Shown piece after piece: positions 44,507-52,927 of a stretch of DNA of 64,000 nt. The notes beneath the pieces were generated by a model, which searched no databases, was not told the DNA's origin, and saw only the letters and a list, made by a program, of their open reading frames with translations. The stretch lies in NCBI GenBank assembly GCA_004020315.1, contig SAQG01000010.1, positions 1 through 64,000 of the forward strand. Reading direction: 5' to 3'. Numbering within the stretch: position 1 is the stretch's first letter; each line of letters opens with the position of its first letter. The DNA is from Mesorhizobium sp. GTDB taxonomy: Bacteria > Pseudomonadota > Alphaproteobacteria > Rhizobiales > Rhizobiaceae. Position numbers and translations under genes: made by a program.

Positions 44507-45421
44507 ATGTTCAGGCTCGCGCATATTTCCGATATCCATCTGGGACCGCTTCCCGGTGTAACCTATCGCGATCTCGCCTCCAAGCGCGTGGTCGGTTACG
44601 TCAACTGGCAGCGCAACCGTCGCCGCCACATGCGCGATGCCGTCATCGACACGATCGTCGCCGATATCAAGGCGAGCGCACCGGACCACCTTGCTGTCAC
44701 CGGCGATCTGGTCAATCTGGCGCTCGATGGCGAGATCGAGATGGGCAAGCACTGGCTGGAGACGCTGGGTTCTCCCGATGATGTGTCGGTCGTTCCAGGA
44801 AACCACGACGCTTATGTGCCTGGCGCTTTCGACAAGGCCTGCCGGTCGTGGACGGCATGGATGACCGGCGACGGCGTCAATACGCCGATCGACCGCGACG
44901 CCTTTCCCTATCTGCGTGTGCGTGGCAACGTCGCGCTGATCGGTGTGACGACGGCGCGGGCCACGGCTCCGTTCATGGCCAACGGCTTCTTTCTGGAAGA
45001 CCAGGCGGAAAGGCTGCGCGAAGTGCTCGATGCTACGGCCAAGCGTGGACTGTTCCGGGTGATCATGATCCACCATCCGCCAGTGCGCGGCGCCGTTTCG
45101 CAGCCCAAGCGGCTGTTCGGCATTGCCCGCTTCCACAAGGTCGTTCAGCGGCACGGGGCCGAGCTTGTGCTGCACGGCCATTCGCACGAGCCGACACTGT
45201 TCTCCATCAATGGACGCGGCGCGAAAATTCCGGTGGTCGGCGTCGCCGCCGCAGGGCAGGCGCCAGGCGGCAGGCGTCCGGCGGCGCAATATAATCTGTT
45301 GGAGATCGATGGCGAAAAGGACAATTGGCGGATCAGGCTGACGCGACGTGGCCTGACCGGGCCGGCCATCCCGCCTTCCGATCTGGAGGTTCTGGAGCTT
45401 GGCGCAGACGCTATGGTCTAG
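44507..45421 (+). CDS. Calcineurin-like metallophosphoesterase
   Basis: A 304-residue two-metal phosphoesterase with all five motifs: ISDIHLG, VTGDLVNL, VVPGNHDAYV, IMIHHPPV and VLHGHSHEPT. I chose the ATG at 44507 because relatives begin MFRLAHISDIHLG and AAGGAAGG stands directly before it; a GTG 36 bases earlier is possible. The substrate (cyclic nucleotide or lipid precursor such as UDP-diacylglucosamine) cannot be told. It is divergent from the Nudix gene with 53 bases between starts. Confidence 0.9.
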   Translation: MFRLAHISDIHLGPLPGVTYRDLASKRVVGYVNWQRNRRRHMRDAVIDTIVADIKASAPDHLAVTGDLVNLALDGEIEMGKHWLETLGSPDDVSVVPGNHDAYVPGAFDKACRSWTAWMTGDGVNTPIDRDAFPYLRVRGNVALIGVTTARATAPFMANGFFLEDQAERLREVLDATAKRGLFRVIMIHHPPVRGAVSQPKRLFGIARFHKVVQRHGAELVLHGHSHEPTLFSINGRGAKIPVVGVAAAGQAPGGRRPAAQYNLLEIDGEKDNWRIRLTRRGLTGPAIPPSDLEVLELGADAMV

Positions 45422-45423
45422 AG

Positions 45424-45508
45424 CCTGTTCGATCCCGATGGAATCGGGATCATGATCTTTTCCGAAAACCAAATTCCACTTTTCGCTACGCGGACCTTCG
45501 GTTCAGGA
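45424..45508. repeat. Intergenic palindrome, rhizobial GATCATG-type element
   Basis: GATCCCGAT (45431-45439), GGA, ATCGGGATC (45443-45451), then ATGATCTTTTCCGAAAACC and, after about 25 bases, CTTTTCGCTACG. The string GATC-ATGATCTTTTCCGAAAACC is the core of a repeat seen widely between rhizobial genes. It sits between two convergent genes and may also serve as terminator. Confidence 0.55.
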
Positions 45509-46132
45509 TCATGGTCCAAAGCTCAGTCCCATCGCAACAAGGCGGTCCCAGAACAACACGATCGATACAGCCAGCCCGACCAGGGCGCCTGCGGCGATCA
45601 GGCCGAGACCGGAGAGAAACGCCGACCAACGCTTGCCGCGCGAGACGGAACGCAGTGGCGGCTCGGCTTCCGGGACCAAGGCACGCTTCAGGCCGGCGAC
45701 AGCCTGCTCGACCCCGCCTTCCAGCATTCTCTGGCGTTCGACGACGCGCTCCGCGACGTAGCGCGTTACTTGATCGGCAACCGGTTTCATCTCGGTTGAT
45801 TCGGCGAGTACTACCCGGCCGATGCGCGTGTCCTTGAGGAAGCGATAAGTGCGGCGGTCGCGCCCCATGGCGACATGGCTGACGGCGTCGATCCAGAGGC
45901 GCGGCTGCAGCCCGGACGAGACGGCGAAGTCGAAATTGTCCATGTCGGCGGGCACGTCGGCGAAGATCGGCGCGAGTTCGGCGGCAAGCAAATCGAGCCG
46001 CATGCGATGCGCCTCGCGCATGTCGACCACGACGTCGTCGCGGTCGGCGAAGGCGTTTTTCACGTCGCGGATAGCGTCGGACAGTTTTCGCGACTGATCG
46101 ATCTGGGTGATGTTCTCGCCTGCATCCTTCAT
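45509..46132 (-). CDS. Hypothetical protein with C-terminal membrane helix
   Basis: A 207-residue protein of unknown family (helical cytoplasmic part of about 165 residues, rich in Asp/Arg, including NFDFAVSSGLQPRLWIDAVS) and one helix near the C-terminus, AFLSGLGLIAAGALVGLAVS. Alphaproteobacterial proteins of this type are conserved as hypotheticals near the gene for the metallophosphoesterase or other envelope genes; I know no function. Confidence 0.75.
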   Translation of the reverse strand: MKDAGENITQIDQSRKLSDAIRDVKNAFADRDDVVVDMREAHRMRLDLLAAELAPIFADVPADMDNFDFAVSSGLQPRLWIDAVSHVAMGRDRRTYRFLKDTRIGRVVLAESTEMKPVADQVTRYVAERVVERQRMLEGGVEQAVAGLKRALVPEAEPPLRSVSRGKRWSAFLSGLGLIAAGALVGLAVSIVLFWDRLVAMGLSFGP

Positions 46133-46271
46133 CGGCGTTGCCTCGCGGGTTTGGTTAACATTGAATTAACACAGCCGTTGGCAAAATGCACTTGCGAGAT
46201 CGATAAGCCTTTAAGCGGCTTACCAGATAAAACCCGGCGAGATGCCGCGCCATCAGTCTTGGCAGGGGGGA

Positions 46272-47075
46272 TCAATTCGCCGCGGCGGCGGATTTTGGAC
46301 GAAGCGGCCTGCTGCGGCGTTTCATGTTGCGGCGGACGATCTCGGCGATCAGGCCGGGCGCTTCCTCGGCCAGCATATGGCCGGCCTCCAACACGTGGTG
46401 CAGGTGGAAATGCGCCGGCAGATCAGCGGCCTGTGTGAAGGGCAGCACCGCGTCATCTATCCCCCAAACCACCATCACCGGCATGTCAAGCGTTTCGAGT
46501 CGTTCGCGCGGGATGACGCCCTGCCGATCGCCCCTGGTCATGGCGGCCGCGATCTCGACAAGTTTCTGCAACTGGCCGGGACGCGCACGCATTTCGCCAA
46601 GCACATCCACGATGCGCTCCGAGGGCAGGCTTTGCGGTCCGGACATGGCGGCGAGGCAGGCGCGAATTTCACTCTTGCCGGCAGCGGCGGCGTAACGGCG
46701 CAACAGCGGGCCGTTGATCTCAGTCCCAAAACCGCCCGGCGCCAGAAGCGTCAGCGACGCTATCCTTTCGGGCTCGGCCAATGCCATCAGCACTGCCGCC
46801 GCCCCGCCCATCGAATGGCCTACGAGATGCACCCTCCTAATTCTGCGTGCGGCCAGGTCTGCAAGAACGGCCCGAGCGGCCGTCTTGGCCGGGCCGCCAC
46901 CCGGGAAATCGAGGGATAGCCCATGGCCCGGAAGATCGTAGGCCAGCGTCCGAGAACCAAGTGCCAGTGTCGAAATCACCTCGTGCCAGTCGTTGTGGCA
47001 ACCGCCAAAGCCATGCAGGAGGACAACCGTCTTCGGGCCGGCGCCCCGTTCGGCAGCGTAAAGGGATGAAATCAT
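46272..47075 (-). CDS. Alpha/beta hydrolase
   Basis: A 267-residue alpha/beta hydrolase: oxyanion motif LLHGFGGCHNDW, nucleophile elbow HLVGHSMGGAAAVLMAL (Ser about 99), Asp in VWGIDDAVLPF and His in LEAGHMLAEEAPGLIAE. There is no signal peptide. It resembles dihydrolipoamide acetyltransferase-type or ester hydrolases (FGGDxxxW); the substrate is unknown. The C-terminal tail is strongly basic (NMKRRSRPLRPKS). Confidence 0.88.
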   Translation of the reverse strand: MISSLYAAERGAGPKTVVLLHGFGGCHNDWHEVISTLALGSRTLAYDLPGHGLSLDFPGGGPAKTAARAVLADLAARRIRRVHLVGHSMGGAAAVLMALAEPERIASLTLLAPGGFGTEINGPLLRRYAAAAGKSEIRACLAAMSGPQSLPSERIVDVLGEMRARPGQLQKLVEIAAAMTRGDRQGVIPRERLETLDMPVMVVWGIDDAVLPFTQAADLPAHFHLHHVLEAGHMLAEEAPGLIAEIVRRNMKRRSRPLRPKSAAAAN

Positions 47076-47197
47076 GAAATTTTATGGTTTTATTGCAAAA
47101 TCAACAGGACGCGAGATTCCGGATTGTGGCTGGATTGCGCCTTGTCCAAGCCGATGGCCAGTAAAGTTTTCGCGATCAGCCGTGCTGGTTAGAAGCG

Positions 47198-48976
47198 CTA
47201 GCTGCCATTGCCGAGCCCGGCGGCTCGCAAGGCCTCGACCAGCCGGTCCGTCAGATCGGCGGGGTATCTCCGCTCGACAAAGGTCGCGCGCGGATCGGCG
47301 GCGAATTTCGGGAATTTGACAGTCATCTCGTCCACGAGTTCGTGCGCCAGTTGATTGCGGCCGGTTGCCCTCGCGCCGATCAGCCGCGCAGCCAGATAGT
47401 GTGATTTCGTTGGCGTCGCTTGCAACGCATCACTGGCAAGCGCGGCCTTGTTCATATCGCCCGCCATGAATTGCCCGACGAAAAGCCCGTAGTCCCACCA
47501 GGTCGGATGGGCGCTGGAGGTTTCGGCGGCGTGAGCAAGGATCGGTGTTCCCTCGCTATACCTGCCGGCGAAAATCAGGCCATAGGCGTAAGCCGCCGCC
47601 ATGCTGAGGTCGTAAGGGTTGAGCTCGTAGGCCTTGTGCATCCAGCGGATCGATTCCTCCGAATTGCCGACGCGGGAATTGAGATAACCATAGGCACGGT
47701 GCGCATAGGGGCTGGTCGGCCCCATCTGCACGGCGCGACGGGCAAGCGACATCGCCTGTTCGATCGTTGCGCCGGCTGGATAGGCGTAGTGATCTGTGGC
47801 CGCCTCGAGATGGAGGGCCGCGAGCTCCGAATAGACAAGCGACGATTTCGCATCCCGATTGATCAGGTTTTCGAGACAGCGATAGGCAGCCTCATGGGTT
47901 TTGGCGCCCTGGTCGAGATAGTACTTGTCGTTGAGCAGCAGACATTCCGTCAGCCCGGTCTGAAGGCCGCTCTGTTCGATATAGTTGTAGATCGTGCCAG
48001 AGGCGGGAAGGGCTGAACTCAAAATGCCGGCGACACTGTCCTCGACGGTGGAGGGTGTGCTGTCGGCGGCAGTCAAGTTGCGTGACAGCAGGACCCGTCC
48101 GGTCGCCACGCTTTGAAGCTCCAGAGTGACATCGCCTGCCGTTGGTCCCGGCAAGACATCGAACACGAAGCTGATTGCATCGGTGACCGGATCGGGCGGG
48201 CCATCGGCTTCCCGACCGATGAAGGTGACCGTATCGAAGCCGCTGAGGCCGGCGCGCAGCGATGCCGCGACGCGGGCGGCCTCGGCACTGTTGGTTTTCA
48301 CCGCAATGTAGACGAGCGGAAGGCTTTCAATCGGAGCCCCTGGTGCAATGCTGCCGGTTGCCACCGCGTTTTCGATCGTCGACGCGGTATCGCTTCCCGC
48401 CAGCAATGCGCCGCTTCCCTGACGAAGGATCAGCACGCCCAGCATGGCGATGACCAGAGCGATCGCCAGCCAGAAGAACTGGAGATGGCGCAGCAGCGAG
48501 GGTGCCGGCTGGCGAACGACAGGAGACATCAGCGATGCGGCACCTGCGGCCATGCCGGGTTCTTCGAGCGATCCCGACAAGCTGGCCGCCGCCTCGGTCT
48601 TTTCCTCCGGCGCCGGCTCGACCGGCAGGCGGATCGCGTTGAGTTCATAGGATGGAACATAGCCGCCACGCGGAATGGCGATGCGGATCGGCTCGGCAAC
48701 ACCCTCATTGGCGAAGTAATGCTGCAGAAGCTCTCGCAGCCTGCCCGCCTGCACCCGCACCACGGCGTCGGTCGACGGATCGAAATCGCCGTCCTTGCCG
48801 AAAACATCCATCGCGATGGAAAAGCCCTTGAGCTTGTCGGCTTCGCCTGCCTGCTCGCGCTCGACCAGATAGCGAAGCAGCTTACGCGCTCGTTCGGATC
48901 TCCCGAACGTTTCGCTGGCTAGCAATCGCTCCAACGTCTCGCGCACTGCGGGGGCGGCAGGCGTGGCATGCTGCAA
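47198..48976 (-). CDS. wHTH-TM-TPR signalling protein (CadC-like plan)
   Basis: A 592-residue protein. Residues about 15-100 form a winged-helix-like domain with SERARKLLRYLVEREQAGEA and VRVQAGRLRELLQHYFANEG, ending in IAIPRGGYVPSYELN, a pattern common at the N-terminus of rhizobial TPR proteins. Then come one membrane helix (FFWLAIALVIAMLGVLILRQ, about 185) and a periplasmic domain with TPR repeats from about 370 (SSLVYSELAALHLEAATDHY, EESIRWMHKAYELNPYD). A TTG at 48976 has AGGA 8 bases upstream and gives the normal start; the next in-frame start is farther in. The ligand is unknown. Confidence 0.82.
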   Translation of the reverse strand: MQHATPAAPAVRETLERLLASETFGRSERARKLLRYLVEREQAGEADKLKGFSIAMDVFGKDGDFDPSTDAVVRVQAGRLRELLQHYFANEGVAEPIRIAIPRGGYVPSYELNAIRLPVEPAPEEKTEAAASLSGSLEEPGMAAGAASLMSPVVRQPAPSLLRHLQFFWLAIALVIAMLGVLILRQGSGALLAGSDTASTIENAVATGSIAPGAPIESLPLVYIAVKTNSAEAARVAASLRAGLSGFDTVTFIGREADGPPDPVTDAISFVFDVLPGPTAGDVTLELQSVATGRVLLSRNLTAADSTPSTVEDSVAGILSSALPASGTIYNYIEQSGLQTGLTECLLLNDKYYLDQGAKTHEAAYRCLENLINRDAKSSLVYSELAALHLEAATDHYAYPAGATIEQAMSLARRAVQMGPTSPYAHRAYGYLNSRVGNSEESIRWMHKAYELNPYDLSMAAAYAYGLIFAGRYSEGTPILAHAAETSSAHPTWWDYGLFVGQFMAGDMNKAALASDALQATPTKSHYLAARLIGARATGRNQLAHELVDEMTVKFPKFAADPRATFVERRYPADLTDRLVEALRAAGLGNGS

Positions 48977-49172
48977 GTGTCGATCCTTTCGAAGTCGGCA
49001 CAGGTTAAGACGCAATCATATAGAGCCTGCACTGCCATACAAGCATGCATCCATTATGCGATCGCATACCCCACCGGATAATTTTCCGGTGGTTAATGGT
49101 GCGATAGACCAGAGCAAGATGATACCATCCGGGTTCATCTTGCTCCAGCCCTCTCAGCTTTCGACAGCTTGT

Positions 49173-50954
49173 CTAGTCGACCTTTCGGTCGGCGATGCGG
49201 TTGGCGGCGGAAACCACGGCTTCCAGCGAAGCGGCCACGATATTGGTGTTGATGCCGGCGCCGAACAGTTTGCCGCCGGGATGCTCCATCTCGACATAGG
49301 AGATGGCCGAGGCATTCGAGCCGCGCTGCATGGAGTGCTCCGAATAGTCGAGCACCGACATCGGCACGCCGACATGGCGCGACAGCGCGTCGACGAAGCC
49401 GTCGATCGGGCCGGTTCCCGAGCCTGATATCGTCACCTCCTTGCCCCCGTCGAGGATGACCGCCTCCACCACACGCCGGCCCTTGGTCTCGAGGTCGGGA
49501 TAGGTGTGGTGGTCGAGGAATTTCAGCCGCGCGCCGGGCTGGTCGACATAGGTTTCGAGAAAGCGCTCGTAGATGCGCTTGGCCGGCACCTCCTTGCCTT
49601 CGGCGTCGGTGATCGCCTGGATCGCTTGACTGAACTCGATCTGCAGGTTGCGCGGCAGGTTGAGGCCGTAGTCCGCCTGCAGCACATAGGCGATGCCACC
49701 CTTGCCGGACTGCGAGTTGATGCGGATGATCGCCTCGTAGTTGCGCCCGACATCGGCTGGGTCGATCGGCAGATAGGGCACTTCCCAGTACGGCGTGTTG
49801 GCCTTGCGCAGCGCCTTCATGCCCTTGTTGATGGCGTCCTGGTGCGAGCCGGAAAAGGCCGTGTAGACGAGCTCGCCGACATAGGGATGGCGCTCAGGGA
49901 TCTTCAACTGGTTCGAATATTCGTAGACGTCCTTCATCCGGTTGATGTCGGAGCAGTCGAGCTCGGGATCGACGCCTTGCGTGTACATGTTGAGCGCCAG
50001 CGTGACGATGTCGACATTGCCGGTGCGCTCGCCATTGCCGAACAGCGTGCCTTCGACGCGGTCCGCGCCCGCCATCAGGCCGAGTTCAGTGGTGGCGACT
50101 CCGGTGCCGCGGTCGTTGTGCGGATGCAGCGAAATGAGCAGGTTTTCGCGGTTGTCGAGATTGCGGCACATCCATTCGATGCGATCGGCATAGATGTTGG
50201 GTGTCGACATCTCGACCGTGGACGGCAGGTTGATGATCAGCTTGTTTTCCGCCGTCGGCTTCACGATCTCGGTGACGGCGTTGCAGATTTCCAGCGCCAC
50301 TTCGAGCTCGGTGCCGGTAAAACTCTCCGGCGAATATTCGAAACGATAGAAGCCGCCGGCTCTTGCCGCCATGTCGGTGATCATCTTGGCCGCGTCGGTG
50401 GCGATCCGCCTGATACCGGCAACGTCCTTCTCGAAGACGACGCGGCGCTGCAATTCGCTGGTCGAATTGTAGAAGTGCACGATCGGGTTGGTGGCACCCT
50501 GCAGCGCCTCGAAGGTGCGGGTAATCAGTTCCGGCCGGCATTGCACCAGCACCTGCAGCGAGACATCGGCTGATACATTACCCTCTTCGATGCACCAGCG
50601 GGCGAAATCGAAATCGGTCTGCGAAGCCGACGGGAAGCCGATCTCGATCTCCTTGAACCCCATGTCGAGGAGCAGCGCGAACATGCGCGCCTTGCGCTCG
50701 TGGCCCATCGGGTCGATCAGCGCCTGGTTGCCGTCGCGCAGGTCGACCGAGCACCAGATAGGCGCCTTGTCGATGACCTTCGAAGGCCAAATGCGGTCGG
50801 TGAGACCGACGGTCGGGTAAGGTTGGTATTTGCGGGCTGCCTCCGGCATGCCCCGGGCTGCCGTTGGCATGCCCCGGGCTGCCTCCGGCATGGCCTTTGC
50901 GGCATCCTTGCCCATCTCCCCGCTGTCTGCGCGGATCTCTTCTCGTGCGTTCAT
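49173..50954 (-). CDS. leuA: 2-isopropylmalate synthase, long form
   Basis: A 593-residue enzyme: acetyl-CoA plus 2-ketoisovalerate to 2-isopropylmalate, the first step of leucine synthesis. Motifs: WCSVDLRDGNQALIDPM at the metal site, HPHNDRGTGVATTELGLMAG and GNGERTGNVDIVTLALN. The C-terminal leucine-sensing domain ends the protein. The N-terminus is unusual: residues 22-42 are three copies of MPEAARG-type heptads coded by 21-bp repeats (50833-50895) just ahead of the conserved start. GGGAGA precedes the ATG at 50954. Upstream is a leader with a Leu-rich peptide and stacked hairpins, so attenuation control is likely. Confidence 0.96.
   Translation of the reverse strand: MNAREEIRADSGEMGKDAAKAMPEAARGMPTAARGMPEAARKYQPYPTVGLTDRIWPSKVIDKAPIWCSVDLRDGNQALIDPMGHERKARMFALLLDMGFKEIEIGFPSASQTDFDFARWCIEEGNVSADVSLQVLVQCRPELITRTFEALQGATNPIVHFYNSTSELQRRVVFEKDVAGIRRIATDAAKMITDMAARAGGFYRFEYSPESFTGTELEVALEICNAVTEIVKPTAENKLIINLPSTVEMSTPNIYADRIEWMCRNLDNRENLLISLHPHNDRGTGVATTELGLMAGADRVEGTLFGNGERTGNVDIVTLALNMYTQGVDPELDCSDINRMKDVYEYSNQLKIPERHPYVGELVYTAFSGSHQDAINKGMKALRKANTPYWEVPYLPIDPADVGRNYEAIIRINSQSGKGGIAYVLQADYGLNLPRNLQIEFSQAIQAITDAEGKEVPAKRIYERFLETYVDQPGARLKFLDHHTYPDLETKGRRVVEAVILDGGKEVTISGSGTGPIDGFVDALSRHVGVPMSVLDYSEHSMQRGSNASAISYVEMEHPGGKLFGAGINTNIVAASLEAVVSAANRIADRKVD
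50833..50895 (-). repeat. Three 21-bp tandem repeats in leuA
   Basis: Units at 50833-50853, 50854-50874 and 50875-50895, reading CGGGCTGCCTCCGGCATGCC and near copies on the plus strand. They code MPEAARG, MPTAARG and MPEAARK at the enzyme's N-terminus. As 21 is a multiple of 3, copy-number change would be in frame. Confidence 0.9.
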
Positions 50955-50980
50955 TGTCGTCTCTCCCGGCGGCTCGCGGG

Positions 50981-50998
50981 ATCCGCCTTCAGGCGGAT
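50981..50998 (-). promoter_or_regulatory. Hairpin directly upstream of the leuA ribosome binding site
   Basis: ATCCGCC, TTCA, GGCGGAT: a perfect 7-bp stem. It ends about 26 bases before the leuA ATG and may be part of the attenuation leader, affecting ribosome access or acting as the last alternative stem. Confidence 0.5.
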
Positions 50999-51067
50999 TT
51001 GGTGCCGAGCGGCGCCTTTACCAGATGTTCATTCGCTTGATGTGACTTGCCAATTTTGAGACTGGCC

Positions 51068-51112
51068 AAGGAGCATGCGCGTGAGCGGCGGTTCGACCGC
51101 CGGGCGCTCCTT
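51068..51112 (-). promoter_or_regulatory. Nested hairpins of the leuA leader (candidate attenuator)
   Basis: Outer arms AAGGAGC (51068-51074) and GCTCCTT (51106-51112) enclose an inner perfect stem CGGCGGT/ACCGCCG around TCG (51086-51102). The outer arm overlaps the stop codon of the leader peptide, so ribosome position at Leu codons would decide folding. No T-run follows, so termination may need another signal. Confidence 0.6.
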
Positions 51113-51243
51113 CAGCGAACCCGGCGATCGCCGATAAGGCCGAGAAGCAGCAGAGCGGAAGCAAGCGCGCGCACGGTCTCGCCAGCAAAGCCGGTCTGAT
51201 GGGAAGCGACGGAGGTGGCGCGGTTGATCATGGCGGTTTTCAT
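51112..51243 (-). CDS. Probable leu leader peptide
   Basis: A 43-codon frame upstream of leuA: MKTAMINRATSVASHQTGFA, then GETVRALASALLLLGLIGD and RRVR. Four consecutive Leu codons plus two more (LLLLGL) lie 9 to 15 codons before the stop. The stop lies in the outer arm of a hairpin. A second in-frame ATG at 51231 is possible. This is the classic layout of a translated leader that senses leucyl-tRNA; such leaders are known for leuA and ilv genes in proteobacteria. No strong ribosome binding site is seen. Confidence 0.6.
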   Translation of the reverse strand: MKTAMINRATSVASHQTGFAGETVRALASALLLLGLIGDRRVR

Positions 51244-51410
51244 ACAGGAGCAGCCAAAGAGAGGCAAGTGGGCCGAACGACTGGCGTTTCTGTACCCGAC
51301 GCTTTTCTGAGCGACTGGGGCCGGTGCTTCAGAGGCCGCGAGCAGATTGCGCGCCTGACGGTCCGTTTATCTGGCAACACCGCGGTCTTTCAGCAGCTGC
51401 AGATTACGCT

Positions 51411-52499
51411 CTATTCCCTCAGACTTCGCGCCACCAGCCGCGCAACGCTCGGTCCGACCAGCAGCACGATCAGGAAACGGGCCGATTGCAGCGCCATGAC
51501 AAAGGAGATGTCGACGTGCTGTGCGGCGGCGGCGATGATGGCGACGCTGTCCATGCCGCCGGGGCTGGTTGCCAGGTAGGCGGTCAGTGGATCAATGCCG
51601 AGCACATGGCTGATCATGAAGCCGAGGCCGCCGCAGAAGGCGATGAGAATGATGATCGAGCCGACGATCTGCGGCAGCGCCCGCGTCGCGTGCCGCAGAA
51701 TCGCCCTGGTGAAATTCAGGCCGATGGTCCAGCCGATCATCGTATAACCGAGGGCGAGCAGCCAGGGCGGCAACTGCATCGTCACGCCTAGCCCGAGATG
51801 CACCGCAGTGCCGAAAATGAAGGTGCCGAGGAAGAAGGGCGACGGCAGCCTGAACAGCTTTCCGATGAGGCTGCCGACGAGCCCCACGCCAAGTGTTGCC
51901 GCAAAGGCTATTGGATCGATCGGCGGAAACCAGATGATGGCCGGGATCTCGATGCCGGATGTGTCGACCCACATCTTTGCGACAAGCGCCGCAGTCATCG
52001 AGACGAAGATGACGCGCAGATATTGCATGAAGGCGACGAGGCGCTGGTCGGCGCCGAAGGCGCCGGCCATCAGCACCATGGCGGTGGCCGCGCCGGGCGA
52101 TGAGCCCCAGACCGCGGTGGTGCCGGGCAGGATACGCCAGCGGCTGATCAGCCAGCCGAGCAGGCTGGATGCCGCCACGGTCGCCACCACGGTGCCGAGA
52201 AACAAAGGCCATTCCCTGTAGAAGAGCGGAAAGATGTCGGCGGAGATCGAAGCGGCGACAAGGCAGCCGACGATCGCTTGGGCGGCGCCGAACAAAGGGC
52301 GCGGCACGCGCACAGTGGCGCCGTTGGTGCCGGCCAGAATCGCCGCCAGCATCGGTCCGATCAGCAGCGCTGCCGGCAAGGCGGCGAGTTCCAGCGCGCC
52401 GGCAAACAGGATCGAGAAGATTAGAAGACCCAGCCACTGCCAGACTTTGGGCATCCGCGCCATGCGTTCGACGGTCGGCTGGTCTGGCAGGGAATCCAT
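51411..52499 (-). CDS. AbrB-type membrane transporter (putative ammonia monooxygenase-like annotation)
   Basis: A 362-residue membrane protein with about 10 helices in two repeats, the AbrB/DUF-type duplicated fold. Repeated halves start LPAALLIGPMLAAILAG and LPPWLLALGYTMIGWTIGLN. Features FSILFAGALELAALPAALLI, WGSSPGAATAMVLMAG and YLATSPGGMDSVAIIA (both halves contain SPGG/SPGA) are the family hallmark. It is often mis-called ammonia monooxygenase; it is more likely a transporter or exporter. It lies 168 bases beyond the leu leader on the same strand and is probably independent. Confidence 0.87.
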   Translation of the reverse strand: MDSLPDQPTVERMARMPKVWQWLGLLIFSILFAGALELAALPAALLIGPMLAAILAGTNGATVRVPRPLFGAAQAIVGCLVAASISADIFPLFYREWPLFLGTVVATVAASSLLGWLISRWRILPGTTAVWGSSPGAATAMVLMAGAFGADQRLVAFMQYLRVIFVSMTAALVAKMWVDTSGIEIPAIIWFPPIDPIAFAATLGVGLVGSLIGKLFRLPSPFFLGTFIFGTAVHLGLGVTMQLPPWLLALGYTMIGWTIGLNFTRAILRHATRALPQIVGSIIILIAFCGGLGFMISHVLGIDPLTAYLATSPGGMDSVAIIAAAAQHVDISFVMALQSARFLIVLLVGPSVARLVARSLRE

Positions 52500-52569
52500 T
52501 TTTCGGTCTTAGAGCTGAAGAGGCGAGACGCGAACCCTCGCGGCGGCGAAAAATGCGTCGGCCCAGGCG

Positions 52570-52878
52570 TCAGCCGGTTTTGACGGCGGGCAGGCCGAAG
52601 CCGCCTACGGGCTGGGTTTCGACCTGGAATTCGAAACCGGCGATGATCGGCCGCGCCTTGGCGATCGCCGCCTGGACTTCCGGCAGTTGCAGCGAAGCCT
52701 TGTGGCTTGCCTGGTCGGTCCACACCTCGGTCACCCAGATCGCGTCGGCATCAGCCGGATCGGTGGCGATTATATAGCTCAGGCAGCCAGGCATGGCGCC
52801 GGTGCTGGCAAGCAGGACATCCATCATTGCGTCGCGCTGGCCGCGCGTCGCCCGCATCTTGCCGATCAATCCGTACAT
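52570..52878 (-). CDS. Antibiotic biosynthesis monooxygenase (ABM) domain protein
   Basis: A 102-residue dimeric alpha/beta barrel protein of the ABM family: YGLIGKMRATRGQRDAMMDV, IIATDPADADAIWVTEVWTD and ASHKASLQLPEVQAAIAKAR. These proteins act as small quinone-forming monooxygenases or heme-degrading enzymes; the catalytic residues are not obvious here. GGAG precedes the ATG at 52878. It is 49 bases downstream of the SDR gene on the same strand, so the pair may be one operon. Confidence 0.85.
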   Translation of the reverse strand: MYGLIGKMRATRGQRDAMMDVLLASTGAMPGCLSYIIATDPADADAIWVTEVWTDQASHKASLQLPEVQAAIAKARPIIAGFEFQVETQPVGGFGLPAVKTG

Positions 52879-52927
52879 TCGCCTTGCTCCGTTGAGATGA
52901 TGCAACCGGGAGTATGCAGGTCGCCGC

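Noticed and set aside
49506..50573. A 355-codon frame antisense to leuA
   Set aside because: Complement of a strongly conserved enzyme; no domain and no start signal.
51411..52499. Ammonia monooxygenase annotation
   Set aside because: This label is historical for AbrB-type membrane proteins; no monooxygenase active site is present.
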